Below are positions 37,423 through 37,673 of a stretch of 37,673 nt of DNA, one piece after another (within the stretch, counting starts at the first letter, position 1; each line of letters begins with the position of its first letter). The position numbers and the translations under genes are program-made. The notes beneath the pieces are model-generated. The model did not search any database and had not been told where the DNA came from. It saw only the letters and a list, made by a program, of their open reading frames with translations. Source of the stretch: Zygnema cylindricum (taxonomy: Eukaryota > Streptophyta > Zygnematophyceae > Zygnematales > Zygnemataceae); contig JBBHKE010002438.1 in NCBI GenBank assembly GCA_037447655.1, positions 1 through 37,673 of the forward strand. The letters are read 5' to 3'.

Positions 37423-37450
37423 TGGGTTGGGGTTGGGGTTGTTGTTTTGG
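37423..37450 (+). repeat. GGGGTT-rich stretch after the last stop
   Basis: TTGGGTTGGGGTTGGGGTTG just after the stop has four G-runs and could form a G-quadruplex in RNA or on the + strand. It resembles but is not a plant telomere repeat (TTTAGGG). Confidence 0.6.
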
Positions 37451-37641
37451 TTTTGTGAGTTGCTGTGCTTTTTATTTTTTATTTTGAGTTTGGGTGCTTT
37501 TATTTTCCTTGTTGTTTCCTTTTTTTTGTGTTCCCGTCGCTCTCTTTGTTTTTCATTGTAGTTTTTCAGTTTTGGCCATGCCACCCCTTTCGTACCCCCG
37601 GACTTAGATGGTTTACCATCGTGCTTTTTAATATATCTTGC

Positions 37642-37660
37642 TCCCCTGCGCCCAAGGGGA
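37642..37660 (+). other. 3' terminal hairpin of the RT element
   Basis: TCCCCT / AGGGGA with a 7-base loop, followed by AATAGAAAAG near the window end. LINE RTs often recognise a 3' hairpin of their RNA, so it may mark the element's tail. Confidence 0.45.
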
Positions 37661-37673
37661 AATAGAAAAGTTA

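Larger units (their letters stand above)
34490..37673 (+). mobile_element. Decayed RT element with C-terminal nuclease-like domain (non-LTR type)
   Basis: The GC-rich sequence contrasts with its flanks. Four coding blocks in changing frames follow one another: an N-terminal region, RT, a long connector, and a zinc-binding plus nuclease-like C-terminus. After the stop at about 37421 come a GGGGTT-rich stretch and a T-rich 3' region with a terminal hairpin. No LTRs are seen. The order (RT, then a nuclease-like domain) suggests a LINE group with a restriction-like endonuclease. It is clearly defunct. The window ends before any 3' boundary can be confirmed. Confidence 0.7.

Noticed and set aside
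37423-37450. Interstitial telomere repeat
   Set aside because: The unit is TTGGGG-like and short, not the plant TTTAGGG, and it follows a stop codon of an RT element.
1-37673. CRISPR arrays, bacterial operons, ribosome-binding sites, rRNA
   Set aside because: No direct-repeat/spacer pattern, no polycistronic layout, and clear plant-type introns and retrotransposons.

Overview
The window looks like nuclear DNA of a land plant with a large, retrotransposon-rich genome. The evidence is several Ty1/copia elements, long AT-rich introns with GT-AG boundaries, GA/CT microsatellites, and one host gene of the plant p24 (EMP24/GP25L) family. I cannot name the species. A non-seed plant or another large-genome plant is a guess.

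Layout. (1) 1 to about 900, + strand: the 3' end of a copia element (E1), with the RNase H end of pol, a polypurine tract and the start of its 3' LTR. (2) 1849-16380, - strand: a rearranged copia complex. Its outer LTRs (1849-2831 and 15386-16380) share the 5-bp target duplication TGTAC, so they belong to one insertion (E2). Inside lie a related element (E3, 8312-13926), a further E3-like gag-to-integrase fragment (E4, 6351-8311), and about 0.5 kb of unrelated + strand sequence (4204-4702). All the coding parts are broken. (3) 16386-18935: no recognisable gene, but some hairpins and promoter-like motifs. (4) 18936-22587, - strand: a four-exon p24-type cargo-receptor gene, probably of the plant beta subfamily. 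The exon 3/4 junction does not keep frame with a canonical donor. (5) 22.2-34.3 kb: a large head-to-head inverted duplication. Its right arm repeats the promoter and exon 1 of the p24 gene and a fragment resembling a double-stranded-RNA-binding domain. The symmetry centre is a tight hairpin near 32.2 kb with a 19-nt loop. A nearly complete copia element of another family (E5, 26030-32045, 570-bp LTRs, target duplication GCTTG) has split the left arm. (6) 34.3-37.67 kb, + strand: 71-bp tandem repeats, then a decayed reverse-transcriptase element of non-LTR type with a C-terminal PD-(D/E)XK-like domain and a G-rich 3' tail.

How the parts relate. Apart from the p24 gene, nearly everything is mobile-element sequence or a product of duplication. 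The most unusual points are these. E2 and E3 have a primer-binding site that matches the anticodon arm of initiator tRNA-Met (half-tRNA priming), and the gag reading frame starts in the LTR and is translated through that site. E5 carries the usual acceptor-end site for the same tRNA. Three LTR types carry an antisense tRNA-like module. The inverted duplication is a natural source of hairpin RNA. The p24 gene may be losing its membrane anchor through a one-base donor defect. All alignments and identities were judged by eye.
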